A DNA stretch of 53,490 bases, taken from the NCBI GenBank assembly GCA_011390465.1, contig JAABSH010000022.1:1-53490 (forward strand). Reading direction: 5' to 3'. How positions within the stretch are numbered: the first letter of the stretch is position 1; every line of letters begins with the position of its first letter. Shown here piece by piece: positions 19,101-25,210 of the stretch. The notes under the pieces are model-generated. The model made no database searches and was not told the origin of the DNA. It was given only the letters and a program-made list of their open reading frames with translations. Both the position numbers and the translations under genes were made by a program. This DNA is from Desulfobacteraceae bacterium (GTDB taxonomy: Bacteria; Desulfobacterota; Desulfobacteria; Desulfobacterales; Desulfosalsimonadaceae).

Positions 19101-19597
19101 AAGCCCTGGTTACTTTTGATACAGTGCGTCCCTCGAGTTCCGTGGCTATGCTGCCCGCCCTGGCACCGTTGGATTTTACGGTATCCTGGTCCGGCGAAGA
19201 TGCGGATTCCGGCATTGCCGCTTATGATGTCTATGTCCGGGAAAACCAGGGACTATATAAACGCTGGGTTGCAAACATTGCCGCTAATTCAGCTGTTTAC
19301 ACCGGGACCGTGGGAAGCCATTATGAATTTTACAGTGTTGCCACAGACAATGCCGGAAACCGGGAAGAAAAGCCTCCGATGGTTGAAGCGGAAACAGTGG
19401 TTGTGGATTGTGCGATGGGAGATGTAGATGCCGACGGTGAGCTCACCCTGGCGGATGCGGTTACGGCCGCCCGGGTAACAGCGGGCATTTTGGATAATCC
19501 AATGATTTGCATTGCCGCTGATGTTAATGGCGACGGCCGGATTGGTCTGGTGGAAATAATGTACATCCTTCAGGAAGTTTCCGGGATACGGGAATAG
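10178..19597 (+). CDS. giant secreted mosaic protein: beta-helix repeats, RHS/YD core, dockerin-like end
   Basis: The 3139-aa product starts at ATG 10178 after GGGGAG, with a signal peptide (MKRYFTVVLAAMAVV...ALATD). Residues about 30-1228 are right-handed beta-helix repeats in 391-residue units. Next come PKD-like (about 1229-1308), CARDB-like (1311-1440), PPC-like (1441-1530) and IPT/TIG-like (1534-1620) modules, then an RHS/YD core (about 1848-2661) ending in an intact motif (RYYDPLQGRFTSMDPIGL...NNPASFIDPDG). After it lie about 115 variable residues, a DUF7619-like module (from about 2779, SVDPNEKIVM), an Fn3-like module, and a dockerin-like pair of EF loops (DVDADGELTLAD, DVNGDGRIGLVE; 3080-3139). 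RHS cores encapsulate C-terminal segments; no immunity gene follows, so a surface adhesin or processing role seems likelier than a toxin. Function is inferred. Confidence 0.85.
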   Translation: MKRYFTVVLAAMAVVAGVFSNALATDVYGTISTSRTWTAAESPYVVTDQITVAAGATLTLQPGVVVQFRDNKGLWVDGTLSAPGTSASPITFTGTTERSDWWWGIIIRNNGTATFDWCDIGYAGYSDNAGILKSGTGSLTLKNSTLHDHGGDGLRIAAGYGTFVSSGNTFSNNNYGVHLGINTSFDDNTSDFQNNNVDLHVDGGTITGDTVWHLKKDYSVYVSGGITVGETGTLTIKAGTVVKPKQYVGFWVDGVLEVAGTSTEPVYFTDWRDDTVGGDADGNADASVPVPGWWKAIYVQNSGSAVFDYCTIRYAGYSDNVGVYKTGSGDLEMNDSTVSHTQGNGLKVDSSTGEVMLPRSVFTENTWSGLYMKSGPASATGCTFTNNGTYGIFQEINDSLMYTGNTFSGNDAGGVGVAGGTINANLTWRPAGNPFVVTGNVTVAEGATLTLEPGTVVEFGQYTGLWVDGTLSAVGTSVSPITFTGTTETPGWWRAIGVQNSGSADFDWCDIGYSGYSAGAGILKTGTSALSLKNTRIHHTSGDGLRIAEGYSDFISSGNTFSTNNYGVRLGINTSFDDNTSDFQDNNIDMFVDGGTITGDTVWHLKKDYSVYVSGSITVGETGALTIKAGTVVKPKQYVGFWIDGVLEVAGTSTEPVYFTDWRDDTVGGDADGNADASAPAPDWWWKINVQNAGSATLSGCTIRYAGYSSDVGVYKTGSGDLSMTGCTLSHIHGNGLVVENSTGATTVSQSSFIDNIWSGLYMKSGPVSATGCTFTNNGTYGIFQEINDSLMYTGNTFSGNGAGGVGVAGGTINANLTWCPAGNPFVVTGNVTVAEGATLTLEPGTVVKFGQFKGLWVDGTLSAVGTSASPITFTGTTEAPDWWWVIGVQNSGSADFDWCDIGYGGYSANAGILKTGTGALSLKNTRIHHTSGDGLRIASGYSEFISSGNTFSNNNYGVRLGINTSFDDNTSDFQDNNTDVFVDGGTITGDTVWHLKKDYSLYVSGGVTVGETGSLTVNPGTVVKPKQYVGFWVDGVLAVAGTSADPVVFTDWRDDTVGGDANHDGDASAPAPDWWWMIHVRNNGSATFDGCDIAYSGYSSNAGIWKTGTGVLSLKSTRIHDIGGDGLRMEDSIGDHEICRSEFSNCNNGVLAKNQGLPIVISESRFIENTGYGVLNQNSVEVDARNNWWGDETGPLHDTLNPDALGDRVSDGVLFDPWRTTASVAEILSPRRSGTLVQGDALRLSGAAMNNPAYSYVWNFSDGRRLSERNPGVVTFPDPGMVQVAYSAVIDGQADTSPDTRAFNVVADTGMNPDFQAAGLLLPDGLAVGQSATITYTVRNVGNGNILGETWTDALYLSADPFLDASDTVLGSVSVAKDLVAGASYQNTMNITLPVFEEGAWYAILSVNDDWDLLEQHRLNNERAASVNVRIPELENGVSQVVDYAAGPVEQYFRMTANDGKNLVLDFQPDATGLEVYVRYGGLPERGTYDYRATSGKLTIPSATDGNWYVLVYGNMSQPGQYAVEYATASVAVTGVSPSRFSTLDDVSLILTGAGFAGSLTVVLVDTDGTAFAADTVQVDSWTQAAASFSAGSIPAGSYNLRVTCGSDTDELSNTVEIVAGGKPKFETNLILPARFGYHYLATVYVEYRNVGDAPMPAPLLVVTASQDNQNTPGAIRNGAIMTLDATRRSSGFWTSAMPEGFSNSVQFLASGENPGMLQPGESGRVPVYYAGWQKPWAIPEYPPIEWRVGVLDADDQTPVNWTGFKEDMRPDHIPADAWDVVWDNFVALAGTTWGDYVGMLSRDASYLFRQGQRLDDIASLLALAFRKADGMSPLYSLARGVDAVVGGPGFDIVFERLFAQPISRRFELGALGRGWAHNWQYRLTKKSDGTVEITDMTGTPRIFQPDSRYEGRYLSQPGDKGSLRSAGGGQYALTEGSGMIRAFLPDGKLNYIEDTNGNRITCGYSGDQLSTLTHSADPSLKLTLGYQGDLIKTVTDHLGRQTIYAYNGEHLASVETSDGRITVFDYNEMAGSASQHALTRITPPAGAQLSYTYDDQGRLKSICRGDDTEKYTFTYIDGTVSATDQLNHTSRFYFDYGGRMVKDENALGEATQLTFDDVGNLTAITDPEGISMILGYDGKGNLTEITNAMRQKTRFTYSRTYNRLASVTDANGNRCVYNYDGKGNLAAVVYPDGSEESWTFDAAGNPASWTNRRGNPIDYTYDTQGRITHKTYADNASVSYTYDENGNIETASDEGGTTTFTHDADDYLVRIDYPGNRYLIFGYDDAGRRISSKDHLGYVINYTYDTSGRLKRLSDGANADIVLYDYDALGRLSRKTMGNGVYAVYTYDAADRLSSLINYKPTGTELSRFEYAYDRRGRRISMTTHYGVWHYYYDNLGQLTRAMLVSGDTDLIANQDLTYEYDALGNRVKTVENGVSEAYTINSLNQVVTVGDRSYNYDVDGNLIQEDAPGGTTAYAYDDENRLVVVTKGGDTWKYTYDTMGNRTAVDKNGIITHYVFDPAGLGNVVGEYSGTGLVARYVHGLGLLSRMLPSGASDYYTFDPTGNAHELTGVEGVTRNSYAYQPFGKPLLESQTLANSFRFVGESGVMADPTGMNYMRKRYYDPLQGRFTSMDPIGLDGGDENFYRYALNNPASFIDPDGEIGIVAGTLLAYGLYRIGSWGINVIRDVDRRLERAERAGRLPLEQKIKHFNRIYRKEAYEDVRAVSKHGFDAVKTTYTIAIEGPGYGVIDATSDVLLIDAPTPPTIAGADGDSGMAGSVDPNEKIVMAGYGDANYVADGARVAYRIDFENMASASAPAQFVTVRDQLSTDLDVRTVEFLEAGFGDMLIPIPPGLQYFNDIVDYDYADDDYDFSIQVRVEIWIEDGRVCANFSAIDPSSGEFELPPPVDVGFLMPENDTGRGKGYVSFAVAPKAGLANGTAVRNVAAIQFDGSLMIDTNQVDPMDPSRGTDPEKEALVTFDTVRPSSSVAMLPALAPLDFTVSWSGEDADSGIAAYDVYVRENQGLYKRWVANIAANSAVYTGTVGSHYEFYSVATDNAGNREEKPPMVEAETVVVDCAMGDVDADGELTLADAVTAARVTAGILDNPMICIAADVNGDGRIGLVEIMYILQEVSGIRE
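10270..13580 (+). repeat. 1173-bp (391-residue) tandem repeats in the beta-helix region
   Basis: The marker TGGCATTTGA/TGGCATCTGA falls at 10811, 11984 and 13157, exactly 1173 bases apart each time. CGGGCTGTAC at 11281 and 12454 gives the same period. Each unit contains two kinds of sub-repeat (type A with FTGTTE...FDWCDIGYSGYS, type B with FTDWRDDTVGGD...). There are close to three units, with a degenerate last half. Exact length conservation implies recent tandem duplication within the gene. Confidence 0.9.
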
Positions 19598-19647
19598 GGG
19601 CTTGTTCAGGAAATTCGGGGGATCCGTTTTTCTCGGGTTTATTTATG

Positions 19648-19768
19648 TGTCTTTGTCTTATGGTCGTTTGCCGTGCACTTGTGAGGGCATATAAGTTAAT
19701 GCCCTCACAGAGCGTCGTTGCAAGTCCGAGTATCTTTGCTTGGGAGAAATGGACAACCAGGCAAGGGC
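19648..19768 (+). repeat. diverged repeat, right copy, containing a perfect hairpin
   Basis: Aligns by eye with 8155-8265. It contains GTGAGGGCAT (19681-19690) and ATGCCCTCAC (19699-19708), a perfect 10-bp stem with an 8-base loop, just downstream of the giant gene. No T-run follows, so it is a weak terminator candidate. The gap 19598-19820 holds only this. Confidence 0.5.
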
Positions 19769-19820
19769 ATTGGTGAATTTTATGGGATACGTAAAGCAAT
19801 AAAAAAACAAATGATTTTTT

Positions 19821-20780
19821 TTAACAATTCCACAGCGCTGAATCAAAAAATCGGTAAACAGCGGCTTCATACTGTTCCGGGGTGCGGGATTTTTTGATCT
19901 GCTTGACCGCCTTTTTATCTTCTTCAAAAGCCAGGCAGAAACTGACCATCAGTCCTTTCATTCGGTCGATAAGATGGGAAGGACCGTGCAGGGCGTGGGC
20001 ATACTGATCATAGAGGTCGTCGTGAAAGGCCTGCATTTTTTTAGTCTTGTTTTCCGCTGTATCTTTTCCGGTTTTAATGAGCATGGGCAGAAACGGGTCC
20101 ACCATGGCCCACCGGCCGATCATCCAGCGGCTGACCGTTGGAAACCGTCGGGACAGGCCAATAAAATCATCCGCGGACCGGATATCGCCGTTATACACCA
20201 CCGGATGACGGCTCAACGCAAGGGCAGTGCCAAACGCGTCCAGATCAGGCACGCCGTCATACATCTGCCGGCCGGTGCGGGCGTGGATAATGATTTCTGC
20301 GATGGGATACTCATTAAATACCGGCATCAGGCGAAAAAGTTCGTCTTTGTGTTCCCGTCCCAGCCGGGTTTTGATGGATATTTTCCCTTTGAGCTGGGGG
20401 ATGGTATTGTCCAGAAACTGCCGGATGGTGTCCGTGTGCGGCAGAAGGCCTGCGCCGCGCTGCTTTCGGGCCACTTGGGGATAGGGGCAGCCCAGGTTCC
20501 AGTTGATGGTTTGATATCCCAGGTCCGCAAGATAATTGGCCAGATGCACAAACCCTTCCGGCGATTTGCTTAAAATTTGGGGGATCACCGGCATAGCGGT
20601 GTTGTTTTCCGGCAGCAGGGTGCGCACGTATTTGGGCCGGATTTTGTTGGTGCCCACGTCGTTCACAAACGGTGCCACGGCCAGGTCAAATCCCTCAAAA
20701 TGCCGGGCAAAGGTGTTGCGGTAAATATGATCCGTGCCGCCCCGGATGGGGCCCATGTAGAGAATAGGGGGATTCTTCAA
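19821..20780 (-). CDS. tRNA-dihydrouridine synthase family protein
   Basis: The 319-aa TIM-barrel flavoprotein reduces uridine to dihydrouridine in tRNA, using NADPH and FMN. Family marks are the N-terminal MGPIRGGTD (usually PMxGVTD), the catalytic-cysteine motif [21 protein letters not shown] (read as two parts around GCP), [19 protein letters not shown], and [12 protein letters not shown] for phosphate binding. The start is a TTG at 20780 overlapping the TGA of prfC by four bases (TTGA), so translation is probably coupled to prfC. The proline and glycine pattern at the N-terminus differs from Escherichia DusA/B/C, and I cannot assign a tRNA position; DusC is the closest type by eye. Confidence 0.85.
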   Translation of the reverse strand: MKNPPILYMGPIRGGTDHIYRNTFARHFEGFDLAVAPFVNDVGTNKIRPKYVRTLLPENNTAMPVIPQILSKSPEGFVHLANYLADLGYQTINWNLGCPYPQVARKQRGAGLLPHTDTIRQFLDNTIPQLKGKISIKTRLGREHKDELFRLMPVFNEYPIAEIIIHARTGRQMYDGVPDLDAFGTALALSRHPVVYNGDIRSADDFIGLSRRFPTVSRWMIGRWAMVDPFLPMLIKTGKDTAENKTKKMQAFHDDLYDQYAHALHGPSHLIDRMKGLMVSFCLAFEEDKKAVKQIKKSRTPEQYEAAVYRFFDSALWNC

Positions 20781-22363
20781 TTGATCTCGCGGGTTTTATA
20801 AAAGCTGACTTCGGGCCACTGTTCCATGCAGAAGTTGAGCTGCCACTCGCTGGTGGTGAGAAACGTCAGGCACCCCTCTGCGTCATGGGCCAGGTTGTTT
20901 TTGTATTTCCGTTCAAAATCCGCCATTTTTTTCTTGTTTTCGCAGGAAATCCAACGGGCCACATTAAAGTCCACGGGCTCGTAAATGGCGTCCACCCCGT
21001 ATTCCGCTTTGAGCCGGGCCATGGTCACGTCAAACTGGAGCACGCCAACAGCTCCCAGAACATAATGGTTGCCGGAAATGGGCCGGAAAAACTGCACTGC
21101 CCCTTCTTCGGAAAGCTGAATCAATCCTTTCTGGAGCTGTTTGGCTTTTAACGGGTTTTTCAGGATCACCCGCCGGAAATGTTCCGGCGCAAAATTGGGA
21201 ATGCCGGAAAATTTTAGCGGCTCTTTTTCGGAAAACGTGTCCCCGATTTTGATGGTGCCGTGGTTGTGAATGCCAATGATATCCCCGGGATAGGCTTCTT
21301 CAATGTTCTCCCGGTCCTGGGCCATGAAGATGGTGGCATTGGCCAGGGTGATTTCTTTGCCGATGCGGTGATGCATCACTTTCATGCCCCGGTTGAACTT
21401 GCCGGAGCAGATGCGCACAAACGCGATCCGGTCCCGGTGGGCCGGGTCCATGTTGGCCTGGATTTTAAAGGCAAAGCCGGAAAACGGCGGTTCATAGGGG
21501 GAGACATCCCGGCTGACAGCCCTGCGAACCCCCGGATGGGGAGCCATTTCCACAAACGCGTCCAGCATTTCCCGGACCCCGAAATTGTTGATGGCACTGC
21601 CGAAAAACACCGGTGTCTGGCTGCCGGTGAGAAAATGCGCCAGTTCAAACGGGTTGGCCGCCCCTTCCAGCAGTTCAATGTCATCGCGCAGCTCATTTGC
21701 CTGACTGCCCAGAAGGCCGTCCAATGTAGGGTCGGACAGATCTTCGATCATCACCCCGGTCATGCCCGCTTTTTCCTGGCCCGGCTCAAACAGGTGCAAC
21801 TGCTTTTGATACAGATTATACACTCCTTTAAACCGTTTGCCCATGCCGATGGGCCAGGACAGCGGGGTGCATTCAATCTGCAGTTTGTCTTCAATATCAT
21901 CCAGAATTTCAAGGGGCGTAAGCCCTTCCCGGTCCAGTTTGTTGATGAACGTGATGATGGGCGTGTTGCGCATGCGGCAGACGTCCATGAGTTTTTCCGT
22001 CTGGGGCTCCACGCCTTTGGCGCTGTCAATCACCATGAGCGCGCTGTCCACGGCCGTGAGCACCCGGTAGGTGTCTTCGGAAAAGTCCTGATGCCCGGGA
22101 GTGTCCAGCAGGTTGATTTCAAAGTTCCGGTAGTTGAATTTCATCACCGATGAAGTAACTGATATGCCGCGTTCTTTTTCAATGGCCATCCAGTCGCTGG
22201 TGGCATGTCGGGCGGCTTTTCGGGCCTTGACCGACCCGGCCTGCTGGATGGCCCCGCCGAACAGGAGAATTTTTTCTGTCAGGGTTGTCTTGCCGGCATC
22301 CGGATGGCTGATGATGCCAAATGTGCGGCGGTGGTTGATTTCTTTTTCATTATATCGTTTCAT
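20777..22363 (-). CDS. prfC: peptide chain release factor 3
   Basis: The 528-aa translational GTPase recycles RF1/RF2 from the ribosome after peptide release. It has the P-loop SHPDAGKTT, switch I region [30 protein letters not shown], and NKLDREG as the guanine-specificity motif, followed by the RF3 beta-barrel and C-terminal domains ([21 protein letters not shown]). Length and order match the family. It begins at ATG 22363 and ends overlapping the dihydrouridine synthase start, forming a two-gene unit concerned with translation. The 370-base gap upstream (22364-22733) separates it from a divergent gene and should hold both promoters; I saw no clear sites there. Confidence 0.96.
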   Translation of the reverse strand: MKRYNEKEINHRRTFGIISHPDAGKTTLTEKILLFGGAIQQAGSVKARKAARHATSDWMAIEKERGISVTSSVMKFNYRNFEINLLDTPGHQDFSEDTYRVLTAVDSALMVIDSAKGVEPQTEKLMDVCRMRNTPIITFINKLDREGLTPLEILDDIEDKLQIECTPLSWPIGMGKRFKGVYNLYQKQLHLFEPGQEKAGMTGVMIEDLSDPTLDGLLGSQANELRDDIELLEGAANPFELAHFLTGSQTPVFFGSAINNFGVREMLDAFVEMAPHPGVRRAVSRDVSPYEPPFSGFAFKIQANMDPAHRDRIAFVRICSGKFNRGMKVMHHRIGKEITLANATIFMAQDRENIEEAYPGDIIGIHNHGTIKIGDTFSEKEPLKFSGIPNFAPEHFRRVILKNPLKAKQLQKGLIQLSEEGAVQFFRPISGNHYVLGAVGVLQFDVTMARLKAEYGVDAIYEPVDFNVARWISCENKKKMADFERKYKNNLAHDAEGCLTFLTTSEWQLNFCMEQWPEVSFYKTREIN

Positions 22364-22733
22364 GGGGTGTGCAAAAAATCCTGTTGTTTTGATTCCAACG
22401 GTTTGATTTCAACCTGTTCTGGATTATCGATAAAAACCCTTCCGGGTTCTGAACATGGTGCCTTCCGAAAAAATAATCCCGCATCGGTCTTTTTTTCGCG
22501 GGCCGAATTCACCTGTTAACTGTCTTGAATAGCGATAAATAAACCGGAAACAGCGGTAAAGGAAATGACGGAAGGCGTTTTTCAAAGACATGTATTATAG
22601 CAGGATCAATAAAATTTGTAAAGCAGATAAAGCAGAGGATTATGATCCCGTCAGATTCTTGTGGCAATAGGCGCATCATTTGTGATATAGGGGTGTTGCA
22701 ACCTTAAAAAACAACAAAGGAATAAAACAACAC

Positions 22734-24260
22734 ATGACGCAGACCATTGCAGAGACGTTTTCTTTGGCCGGTTTTACTACGCTTGCAGTGATCCTGGCAG
22801 TGCTGGTGGGTCTCAACCAGGTCGTAATGGGACCCCGCCGAAAAACCACGGGTCCGAACCAGCATCCGGTATTTGGCCGCTGGACCCGGCACATGCCGAA
22901 TGTCATGTGCTACCTGCGGTTTCCCCTGGGCGCCTGGATTATCTGCGTATTTTATTTTGAGGCCCTGCACCATCCGGTGGCCGCGTTTTCCGTTCACCTG
23001 AGTTTTGCCCTGATTTGCCTGTTTGATTCCCTGGACGGCCGGTTTGCCAGAAAATGGGATGCCATTACCGAAGACGGCAAATCCCTGGATCCGGCCGCGG
23101 ACAAATGGGTGGTCTTCTGTCTGGCCTTGGCCGCGCTGATGTTCGGGGAGTTCCGGTGGTGGGCCCTGGTCATTGTTTTTGCGCGGGAGATCATCAGTAT
23201 GCTGCAGCGATTGCGGCTCCGGCGCAAAGGCCTGGACGCCAGCGCCCGGTGGCTGGGAAAAATTAAAACCGGTGTGCAGTTTTCCGTGCTTTACATTATC
23301 CTGCTCAGATCATCAGTGCTTCCGGAAACCATTGTGTTTGAACCCCTTGCCAAGTTGTTCCCGGCCAATTTTATATTGTGGGGCATTATTCTGCTGTCAT
23401 TTTCAACGGTGATTTCCGTATTTCCTTATTTTCAATCCTTTTCTTATGTAAACGATTATACCAAATCCCAGTTCAAGGAATCTGAACGGGCCTGGTACAT
23501 TGTCATGATTCCGAATCTCTTTACCATCGGCAATTATCTGTGCGGGGTGACCGCGGTGTATTTTGCCATGCCGGAGGTGGATGTGGAATACCGCCCCTTT
23601 GTCTGTCTGTTCTGGGTACTGGCGGCTGCGGCGTGCGATGCGTTTGACGGGCCTCTGGCGCGAAAGCTCCGGTCTCATTCCGATTTCGGGGCCTGCCTGG
23701 ATTCGTCCACAGACCTGTCCACCTTTGGGCTGGCCACGGCGGTGATTATCTTCCTGCGGTTTTCTTTTATCAAAGGCGGCAGTTCCTATCTGGGCCTGGT
23801 GGTGGCGCTGATTTATTTCACCTATGTGCACCTGCGCCTGGCCCGGTTTACGGTGCGGCTGCAGAACAATCCGGACAAGCGCAAAAAACAGGATTTTGAA
23901 GGAATGCCGTCGCCGGCCGGGGCCTGCGCGGCCCTGTTGTGCTTTACCTTTTTTGACCATATCGGCCTGTTGAGTGTGGCCGTGGTGATGGTGTCGCTGC
24001 TGATGTACAGCAAGCTGGATTTCATCAGCCATTCCAATGCCGTGCATCATCCCCTGTACCGGTATTTTTTGATTCCCCTGGCCCTGGCCGGATTTCTAAT
24101 GTTTATTGTGCTGATTTTTCAGCAGCCCTTTGTCACTTCCCATTTTGCCCGGGAACTTGAAGATTATTTCCGGATCTGTTCGTGGCTGCTGGTGGCGCCG
24201 GTGTTCATTTATATTGTCGATGGATTTCGAAGAACCTACTTTAAAGATGCGTTGCTTTAA
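22734..24260 (+). CDS. fused double CDP-alcohol phosphatidyltransferase (PgsA-like + PssA-like)
   Basis: The 508-aa integral membrane protein has two complete CDP-alcohol phosphotransferase motifs, D-x2-DG-x2-AR-x8-G-x3-D-x3-D. The first begins DSLDGRFAR and ends LDPAADK (about residues 100-125), the second begins DAFDGPLAR and ends LDSSTD (about 303-328). FEGMPSPAGA in the second half is typical of phosphatidylserine synthase type II. The first half, with MPNVMCYLRFPLGAW, resembles phosphatidylglycerophosphate synthase. Each half has several TM helices. The reaction is CMP release from CDP-diacylglycerol with an alcohol acceptor, at the inner membrane. AAAGGAA precedes the ATG. Family is secure; acceptors for each half are inferred. 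It appears monocistronic. Confidence 0.85.
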   Translation: MTQTIAETFSLAGFTTLAVILAVLVGLNQVVMGPRRKTTGPNQHPVFGRWTRHMPNVMCYLRFPLGAWIICVFYFEALHHPVAAFSVHLSFALICLFDSLDGRFARKWDAITEDGKSLDPAADKWVVFCLALAALMFGEFRWWALVIVFAREIISMLQRLRLRRKGLDASARWLGKIKTGVQFSVLYIILLRSSVLPETIVFEPLAKLFPANFILWGIILLSFSTVISVFPYFQSFSYVNDYTKSQFKESERAWYIVMIPNLFTIGNYLCGVTAVYFAMPEVDVEYRPFVCLFWVLAAAACDAFDGPLARKLRSHSDFGACLDSSTDLSTFGLATAVIIFLRFSFIKGGSSYLGLVVALIYFTYVHLRLARFTVRLQNNPDKRKKQDFEGMPSPAGACAALLCFTFFDHIGLLSVAVVMVSLLMYSKLDFISHSNAVHHPLYRYFLIPLALAGFLMFIVLIFQQPFVTSHFARELEDYFRICSWLLVAPVFIYIVDGFRRTYFKDALL

Positions 24261-24396
24261 GCCTTGACGAATAAAAAAACCGTCAATACAATAAGTTATA
24301 TCGATACAAACCGTGTCGTAACATCGTTTTGCCGGACCGGACGCCGCAGTTTGTTTCCGGCATTATCGTAAACCCAATCATAAAAGAGAGAAAAAC

Positions 24397-25208
24397 ATGA
24401 CCGAAAACAGATATCGGGTGGTGCTCACCGGAAAAGTGGCGGACGGGAAATCGGAAAACGAGGTTGCGGCACGCATGGCAGGGCTGTTTAAGACCTCACC
24501 GGAGAAAATCAGCGCGCTCTTGAAAAAACCGGGCACGGTTATCAAGAAAGATATCCCCCTGGCCATGGCCAAAAAATATGCCGGCGCTGTGATGTCCACC
24601 GGCGCCATCTGTAAAATTGATCCGCCGGTGCCGGCAGCTTCCGCCGGTGTCTCAGCAGGGGCCGGTGTGCTGCTGCTCCTGCTGCCGCTCCCCCGGAACG
24701 TGATGTGGTGGCGGAACCGCACAATGACCGGGCTGAACCCCGGGTGGTGGTCATTCCCCTGTCCAAGAAGCCGGAGGATCGGTTTACCCCGCTTCAAATA
24801 CCCAAAATTTCCGGGGCCCCGGAAGGCATTGATGTGAATACCCCGGATGTTGCCCCGATCACCTATGATCAGATTATGGCCCTGGCCGCTTTTTCCGAAA
24901 CCAGCGACACAGAAGCGGCTTCCCGGGTTTTTATTTATATCAAAAAACGGCCGGCTCCCTTTTTGTGCAGAATTGACCGGGTCTTGTACGAGGATTTTCC
25001 GGTGAAGGAATTCCCGAAAAATACCGCGTCATTCCGGGGATTTCTGCATTTTTTGTGCAGGGAAAATCCTTCTATTATTCTTGAGGAAACCACACTGGAT
25101 TTTTTGTCCGGGTCTCAGCCCCAGGTGCTGGATCCGGGAAAAATGATGAAGCTGGCCACGGGGATGGGGTTGTTGATTGAGTCCGGGGATATTGATGCTC
25201 AGACGTAA
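24397..25208 (+). pseudogene. frameshifted gene: N-terminal small domain, Ala/Pro linker, C-terminal domain of unknown function
   Basis: Frame 1 from ATG 24397 (AGAGAG upstream) encodes a ribosomal-L7/L12-like-sized module common in deltaproteobacterial proteins (YRVVLTGKVADGKSENEVAA..., LLKKPGTVIKKDIPLAMAKKY, AGAVMSTGAICKI). At about 24655-24680 the sensible frame changes by one base. The new frame reads an Ala/Pro linker, then PPERDVVAEPHNDRAEPRVVVIPLSKK and continues to 25208 with a globular C-terminal part (VFIYIKKRPAPFLCRID). The original frame runs on to a stop at 24837 with unnatural sequence. A GGGG tract at 24658-24661 and GCT/CTG runs are likely slip sites. It is either a real inactivating mutation or a sequencing or assembly error. 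The function is unknown. Confidence 0.65.
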
Positions 25209-25210
25209 TC

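Noticed and set aside
18161-19597. Polymorphic toxin with immunity gene
   Set aside because: No small ORF follows the giant gene before the oppositely oriented dihydrouridine synthase, and the sequence after the RHS core ends in structural and dockerin-like modules.
19681-19708. Terminator of the giant gene
   Set aside because: The hairpin is perfect but followed by AGAGCG, not a T-run, and it belongs to the repeat shared with 8155-8265.
22364-22733. Small gene between prfC and the phosphatidyltransferase gene
   Set aside because: Open stretches there have no ribosome binding site and read as extensions or shadows of the neighbours.
24397-24837. Independent 146-aa protein
   Set aside because: Its last 60 residues are low-quality sequence, whereas the alternative frame gives a natural linker and domain. 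A frameshifted single gene is better.
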